Origin: Pelagophyceae sp. CCMP2097
Lineage: Eukaryota > Sar > Pelagophyceae
DNA length: 12,041 nucleotides
Direction of reading: 5' to 3'
Assembly (NCBI GenBank): GCA_026770575.1
Contig: MU657181.1
Coordinates: forward strand, 270,208 to 282,248
The notes beneath the pieces were generated by a model. It was not told where the DNA came from. It saw only the letters and a list, made by a program, of their open reading frames with translations, and did not search any database. Positions 6,778 to 12,041 of this stretch are shown in pieces. Each line of letters starts with the position of its first letter. The stretch's first letter is position 1. Made by a program: the position numbers and the translations under genes.

Positions 6778-9700
6778 ATGCCGAGCTGGCTCCGGCCGCT
6801 CGGCGTCGAAGAAAGCGGCCACAGCGGGCCGAGCGAGCGCGTCGAGCTCGTCAAAAAGTCGACGACGCTCGGTCGCGCCGACGTGCGTGCTGCGATCCGC
6901 ATAGCGCGGACCGCGGAGCCGCAACAAGCATGCGACCCGCGGCCGACGACGCCTCGTCGACGTAGGACAACGCCGTGCACGTTTGGCCGCGGTCCGTCTC
7001 CGGTTACCACGCGGAGATCGAGCTCCTCGACGGCGGCACGCCCCGGCGTCGCACCCTCGCCGCGAGCTCCCTGTTTCGATATACGGCCGGACGAGCGACG
7101 TATTGAGCTCGACGGCTCCTTTGCACGCAGGTGGCGCGGTGCTGCACGACCGCGGCGCTGATGGCTCCGGGTCGCGCTTCGGCTCGCGCGTCGCCGCGTC
7201 GCTGCACGGATCGATTTCGCTCCGGGATCAGGGCCGCCTCGCCGCGCGCGGCCGACTCTGGGGCGTAGGTTTGTCGGCGACGAGCACTTCGTCGGCGGCT
7301 GGCGCGAGCTCCGGCATGGCGACGTCCTCCGACTCGGCACGCTGCAGCACGGTGAGGCGCCGCTCTGCGAGAGTGGGGCGGCCTCTGTGACACGAGCTCG
7401 TTTGACGATTCGCGCAGGCCTCGCTTTCCGCTACGAGGAGGACGCGGGCGCACCGCTGCCAGAGCCAGCGGAAATGCCGCGGCGAAATGAGCCGGCAAAC
7501 GAGCCGGCGGGCCAGTACCCGAGCCCCGTGCGCCGGCCGCCGCCGCGGCGCGCGACGGCGCAGGGCTCGCCGCCGCGGCGCGCGACGGCGCAGGGCTCGC
7601 CGCCGCGGCGGTCGACGGCGCAGCACTCGCCGCCCGTCTCCATCGTCTTCCCGACGGCAGAGGGCTTCAAGACGGACGTCGGCGGCGAGCGGCGCCCGAC
7701 GACGCGGCCCGACTACTCGAGGCAGTCGCGCGACGAAGAGGCGCCGCGGCGACCACCGCCGCCCGCCTACGAAGAAGCGGCCCCAGAAGCCGTGCAGGCC
7801 GCGGCGCCGCGGCGGTCGCTCGCCGACGCCCCGGCCGAGGTGCCGTGGCGCGCAGCCTCGCCGCTGCCGGAGGAGGCCGCCGTGTCCTTCCGGGAGGAGA
7901 CGCCGCAGCCGCAGCCGCGACGGAGCGATGCTCCGAAAAAGCCGCCGACGGCGCAAAAAATGAGCGCCGCCGTCGCGTCGCCAGCCGAGGCGCGGCGACC
8001 CACGGCGGAGGTGCGGCGCCCCATGGCGGAGCCGCGGCGTGCGCCCGCGGAGTCTCGGCGCCCGCCGGCGTCCGTCGGGAGCCTCGACGACGACGACGAC
8101 GACGAAGATGAGTCGCTGGCCATGTCATCGGCGCTGCCCGAGCCTCCGGCGCTGCCGTCGGCGGCGGCGCTCGCGTCGCTGCCGCCGCTGGGTCCGCCGC
8201 CGCCGCTGCCGCTCGGGCTGCCGCGCGGCGGCGGCGGTCTGACGTCGGGCGAGCAGCGCGCCGTGCGCGCGGCGCGCGAGCGCGCGGCCGAGTCGATGCG
8301 GCGGTTGAACCAGGCTTTGGCGGGCGTGCGGCCGTTTTCGGCGCTGGAACCGCGCGATTTGAAGCGCAGCGGCGAGGCCACGCCGCTCGCGCTCCGCGGC
8401 GGCGCGTCGCCGATCGACGACGGCCAGCGCAGCGTCGCCTCGGCCCGCAGCGCGGCCTCGGCCCCTCGCAGCGTGGTTAGCGCGGCGTCCGCCGAGGAGA
8501 TTGCGGCGGCTCCGGCGGCGGCGGCGATGCACGCCGAGTCCGAGCTGCGCCTGCTCCGGGAGCAGGTTTCGCTGCTCCGCGCGGACCTGCTGCCGCGCGA
8601 CGAGTCTGCGAAAGAGGCGCGGGCGGAGCTGCAATTTCTGCAGCGGCAAATCGCCGAGCTCGTCCCCCGCGTCGACGGTCTCCTTTCCGCGTCGGCGTCC
8701 AACGGCGACTCGACGGTCAAGGACCGCGAGGCCGCCGAGCGGCTGCAGATGCACATGGCCGCGCTGCGCGAGGACGTTTGCCGCGCGCTACGGGACGACG
8801 TCCGCGAGGTCCTCCGCGAGTCGCAGCAGCCGCCGCGGCAGTCGCCGCGGCCGGCGCGCGTCGGCGCCGAGTCTGAGACGCCGCCGCGCCGCGGCAAGAA
8901 GGCGCGAAACGACGATGTGACGCAGTCGAATTTGCAGCTCCAGCTGGACGCGCTCCGCGAGGCCGTCAAGGCCGCGCCGCCGCTCGCGCCGCCGCCGGCG
9001 CAGAGCGACGACGTCAGAGGGCTGCGCGAAGATTTTAAGGCGCTGCGCGACGACGCGCAGCGCGACCGCGACGCGCGCGACAAGGAGGCGCAGCGCGGCG
9101 AGATGCGCGGCCTCCAGCAGCAGCTCGGCGAGGTGCTGCTGAGGCAGCAGCTCAGCGCCGCGCCGGAGCCGCGGCCGCAGGGCGACGCGGACGTGTCGCA
9201 GCTCCGGCGCGATGTCCGGAGCCTCCACGACGACGTCAAAGCGCTGCGCGAGCAGGCGTCGGGCCACGGCGCGCGCGAGGACGTGCGCCACGCGGAGCAG
9301 CGATGCGCGGACCTCGCCGCGCGCGCCGCCGGCGGCGGCTCGGCGGCCGAAGTCGCAGAGGTCCGCGGCAAGCTGGACATGCTCGTGAGGTCGCTCGAGG
9401 CGCCCCGCGGCAACGCGAACCTGCTCGACGACGTCCGGCGGTCCATCGAGTCGCTGGCGTCGCAGCGCGGCGACTCGCGCCGCGCGTCGATTGAGCTGGC
9501 CGAGGGCCTCGCCGCGCTGCGCGACGAAGTCCGCGGCGCCGCGCGGCAGCGCGTCGACGACGCAGAAGCCTTCCGCAGCGGCCTCGCCGGCCTCGAGGGC
9601 CGCGCAGCCGCGCTGCGGCCCGCCGCCGCCACCGCCGACGCGGGCGACGCGGCCGGCGCCGCGCAGCGCGAGCAGGTGGCCCTCGTCGCCGCGCTGCAGC

Positions 9701-12041
9701 ACCAGGTCTCGGCGCTGCGCGACGACGTCCGCCGCGCCGTCGAGCCGGCGCGCGCAAAGTCGCCGGCGACGCGGAAGCGCGCGGCGGACGCCGAGCGCGC
9801 CGCCGCGTCGCCGCCCAAGCTCCGCCGCACGGCGCCCGGAAACGCCGCGTCGCCCGACGTCCACCGCACGACGCCCGGCATCTCGGCGCCCGCGGCGGCT
9901 CGGCGTGGCGACGCGCACCGCGGCGATTCGCGCCGTGGCCGCGCCGTCGTCATCGAGGCGCCCGCGCCGTCGGAGATGGCGCCCTACGGCTCGCCCTACG
10001 GCTCGGAAGGCTCGCCGACGGACGCGAGCGACTACGCCTCGGGGCCGCCGACGGACGACAGCGCCGAAGTGCGGGCGCCGCGGCGCGACGCGGCGCAGCC
10101 CCGGTCCGCGGCCCGCGCGTCCCACGGCCAGGACGCGCGTGGCGCGGCGGCGGACGAACGACGCGACGCGCGGCGGCGCACCGACGACCGCGCCACGTCT
10201 GCGGCGCTGCAGCGCGAGCTGGACGTGCTCCGCGACGAGCTGGGCCGAACGCACGCGACGGTTTTGGCTCTCGTGACGCGCAGTGCGGCGCCCGCGGCCG
10301 ACGCGGCTTCGGCGACGGGCGACGCGGCGGCCGCGCGCGCGGCGCTCGCTGAGGTGCGCGGCGAGCTGCAGCGCGTGCGCGACGATGCGCAGCGGCGCCA
10401 CGACGCGCTCGCAGCGCGCCTCGACACGCAGGGCGCCGCCACGTCGCTTGCCGATGAGGGCTTGCGCGACGACGTCCGCGCGGCGCTCCGCGACGCGGCG
10501 GTGCACCGTGACGCGCTGCTGGCGCGGCTGCCCGGCGTGCTGGCGTCGCCGCGGGACCAGGTCGCCGCCGACGTCGCGGCGCTGAAAGACGACCTCGAGA
10601 AGCAAAGCGCCGCCGCGGCGCGGCAGCACGACGCGCTCGTCGCGCGGCTCCGTGCGCGCGACGACGCGCGCGACGCCGACCGCGACGCGCGCGACGCCGA
10701 CCGCGACCGCGACCTCCGGTCGCGCGACGACTCGCGCAACGCCGACCGCGATGCGCAGCACCGGGACCTTCGCGCCGCCGTCGTCGCGTCGTCGACCCAG
10801 AGCCGCAGCGACGTCGACCGGGCCCGGGCCGACGCGGCGCGCGGCCTCGGCCGCCTCGCCGAGAAGATGGACGACAAGAGAAAAGTCGTCGAGCCCATCG
10901 CGTTCTCCGCCGAGGCGCAGGCGCCGCGCGGGCCGGGCACCGAGGCGCAGCCACCGCGCAGAACGGTCGCCGAGGCACAGACACCGCGCGAGCCCGGCCC
11001 GGCGGCGGCCCCCGCGGCGGCGCAGGCGCCGCGGCGCGCGCATGCGTCGAACGAGGCGCAGACGCGAGGCCGCGACACGGCGACGACGGGCACGCAGTCG
11101 CCGCGTTGCGAGCATGCGTCGAGCGGAGCGCAGACGCAAGGCCGCAGCTCTGCGACGACGGGCACGCAGTCGCCGCGGCGCATGGTCGCGGAGATGGACG
11201 TGCAGACGGAAGCGCAGACGCAGATCCGCGACTACGCGACGACGGGCTCGCAATCGCCGAAGCGCGAGCACGCCGAGTCAGGCGCGCAGACGCAAGCTCG
11301 CGGCTCTGTGACGACTGGCACGCAGTCGCCGCGGCGCGACCACGCGTCGAGCGGTGCGCAGACGCAGCGCCGCGGCTCTACGACGACGGGCACGAGCCCC
11401 GTGGTGCACGAGCGCCCGTCGATCGGCACGAGCCCCGTGCGTCACGAGCACCCTTCGGCGGAGTCGCAGACGCAGGGCCGCGCCGTCTCGACGGCGGGGA
11501 CGCAGTCGCCGCGGTCGATGCTCCGCGCGGCACCGGCGGACCGGCGGCGCGCGTCGCTCGCCATTGTCCGGCGCGGCCTCGAGGGCCTCGGCGCGGACGG
11601 CGCGTCGGCTGCACTCCGGGAGAGCGTGGCGGAGTACGCGCGCGAGCTGCGCGACGAAATTGCGCAGCCGACGGCGCCGGCGGTGCAGAGCGAGCTCCGC
11701 GACGAGCTCCGCGCGCTGATGCAGCGCGTCGGCGCGATGCAGCGCGAAGCCGCGGATTCGCCGAATTCGGCGGGCGCGGGCCCGCTCGACGCCATCGCCG
11801 AGCAGCTCGCCGAGCTCCGGGGCGACCTCCGCGCCACCTCGACGCTGCTGCCGCAGCCGCGCGGCCGGCGGAATGCGTTTGCGAGCCTCGCGAGACGCAT
11901 TGCAGACCTCAAAAAGGTAGAAGCGCAGCCGCCCGACTCGATCACCGCCGCCGTCCAGGCCCACCTGGCGGCGTACGTCCGCGAGGTCCGCGCCGACCTG
12001 GAGACGTGCGACGACGCGGCGCAGGACGAGCTCCGCCGCGA
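6778..12041 (+). CDS. large FHA-domain coiled-coil protein with TQ/SQ repeats, 4 exons seen, 3' end off window
   Basis: Exons are 6778-6882, 6966-7047, 7131-7170 and 7269 to the edge, giving at least 1666 residues. An in-frame TAG at 6739-6741 precedes the ATG, whose context is GCCATG. Splicing rebuilds an FHA domain (about 20-125), a phosphothreonine-binding fold: KKSTTLGRADDNAVHV, then SVSGYHAEIELLDGG, GAVLHDRGADGSGFVGD and WRELRHGDVLRLG. The signature Gly-Arg (32-33) and Ser47/His50 are present; the usual Asn-Gly is Asp-Gly (73-74). Next come Pro/Arg repeats (167-196, 315-342), an acidic run (349-357), broken coiled coils from about 495 with recurring ALRDDVR-type motifs, basic clusters RRGKKAR (616-622) and RKR...KLRR (from 909), an Asp/Arg tract, and 24-residue repeats (1334 to about 1491). 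FHAD1-like proteins share the FHA plus coiled-coil layout. Function and partners are unknown. Exon 4 is certain as an open frame; the small exons rest on phase and FHA motifs. Confidence 0.82.
6883..6965 (+). other. FHA gene intron 1 (83 nt, phase 0)
   Basis: The donor is GCCGAC|GTGCGTGC and the acceptor GACGTAG|GAC. The join creates TLGRAD-DNAVHV, the Gly-Arg strand of an FHA domain followed by its next strand. The acceptor TAG is itself an in-frame stop for the downstream exon, so splicing is required. Confidence 0.8.
7048..7130 (+). other. FHA gene intron 2 (83 nt, phase 1)
   Basis: The proposed donor is CGGC|GTCGCA and the acceptor TTTGCACGCAG|GTGG. The exon 2 frame meets TGA at 7104-7106 unless spliced. 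Of the three GT sites examined downstream of the SVSGYHAEI segment, this is the only one whose phase fits the next exon. The result joins ELLDGGTPR to RGAVLHDRG. The donor is non-consensus at +3 to +5. Confidence 0.65.
7171..7268 (+). other. FHA gene intron 3 (98 nt, phase 2)
   Basis: The proposed donor is TCCGG|GTCGCG and the acceptor GGGGCGTAG|G. Splicing rebuilds a Gly codon (GG+G) and joins HDRGADGSG to FVGDEHFVGG, matching the FHA segment normally written DLGSxNGTxVNG. The donor resembles that of intron 2 (GTCGC), and the acceptor is TAG like that of intron 1. Confidence 0.7.
7540..7629 (+). repeat. three 30-bp tandem units encoding PPRRATAQGS
   Basis: Units at 7540, 7570 and 7600 are nearly identical; the third reads PPRRSTAQHS. 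They lie in the Pro/Arg-rich linker just after the FHA domain (residues 167-196). The near identity at nucleotide level suggests recent duplication. Confidence 0.95.
7984..8067 (+). repeat. four 21-bp units encoding AExRRPx
   Basis: Units start at 7984, 8005, 8026 and 8047 and encode AEARRPT, AEVRRPM, AEPRRAP and AESRRPP (residues 315-342). They are more diverged than the 30-bp repeat. A Glu/Arg-Arg-Pro pattern of this kind predicts an extended, basic, disordered linker. Confidence 0.9.
10663..10704 (+). repeat. exact 21-bp tandem duplication encoding DARDADR
   Basis: Positions 10663-10683 and 10684-10704 are identical. They sit in an Asp/Arg-rich stretch (about 10651-10750) that continues with diverged copies. 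A seven-codon unit preserves heptad spacing, so duplication lengthens a charged helix without breaking its register. Confidence 0.95.
11041..11512 (+). repeat. six imperfect 24-residue repeats rich in TQ/SQ and SP
   Basis: Units follow the pattern HASSGAQTQGR, then SATTGTQSPRR. The conserved AQT core begins at 11056, 11128, 11212, 11284, 11356 and 11464. Spacing is therefore 72, 84, 72, 72 and 108 bp, the last interval holding an extra GTSPV pair. The array carries eleven S/T-Q dipeptides and repeated SPRR or SPKR motifs over about 157 residues, which meets the usual description of an SQ/TQ cluster domain. Phosphorylation is inferred from motifs only. Confidence 0.92.

Noticed and set aside
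7767..11271. Very long minus-strand open frames (728 codons at 7767-9953, 827 codons at 8788-11271)
   Set aside because: They lie antisense to the FHA gene exon, overlap each other, and are almost pure Arg/Ala/Ser composition as expected from complementing GCG/CGC/GAC codons. No domain is visible. The plus frame has coherent heptads, repeats and an FHA start.

Overview
This is nuclear DNA from a GC-rich unicellular eukaryote. The evidence is eukaryote-only gene families (a mitochondrial m-AAA protease and the coatomer delta subunit), phase-consistent GT-AG introns, and very strong G/C third-position codon use. Small introns (83 to 349 nt), heavy Ala/Arg/Asp use and low-complexity linkers suggest a marine alga such as a pelagophyte or haptophyte. 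That placement is inference, not something the sequence proves.

Layout. Positions 1-430 are less GC-rich: a possible gene end, a (GACA)12 microsatellite, and a 23-bp inverted repeat with an AATAAA in its loop. Positions 570-3698 (minus) hold a four-exon m-AAA protease of the AFG3L2/Yta12 family; I rebuilt exons 1-3 from splice phase and family motifs. Positions 3699-4429 are a divergent intergenic region. Positions 4430-6339 (plus) hold the three-exon delta-COP gene (536 aa). Positions 6340-6777 are a spacer with two perfect GC-rich hairpins. From 6778 to the window end (plus) runs a large gene whose first three small exons, with the start of the fourth, rebuild an FHA domain. Exon 4 then stays open for 1590 codons and encodes Pro/Arg-rich repeats, long discontinuous coiled coils, candidate nuclear localisation signals and a 24-residue repeat array dense in TQ/SQ and SP motifs. 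It runs off the right edge.

The first two genes are housekeeping: one does protein quality control in the mitochondrial inner membrane, the other Golgi-to-ER vesicle traffic. They share only an intergenic region, and no functional link is implied. The third gene is the unusual one. An N-terminal phosphothreonine reader followed by coiled coils and a repeat-borne S/T-Q cluster combines parts seen in FHAD1-like proteins and in DNA-damage mediators, but its function is unknown. No bacterial operon, CRISPR array or insertion sequence was seen.
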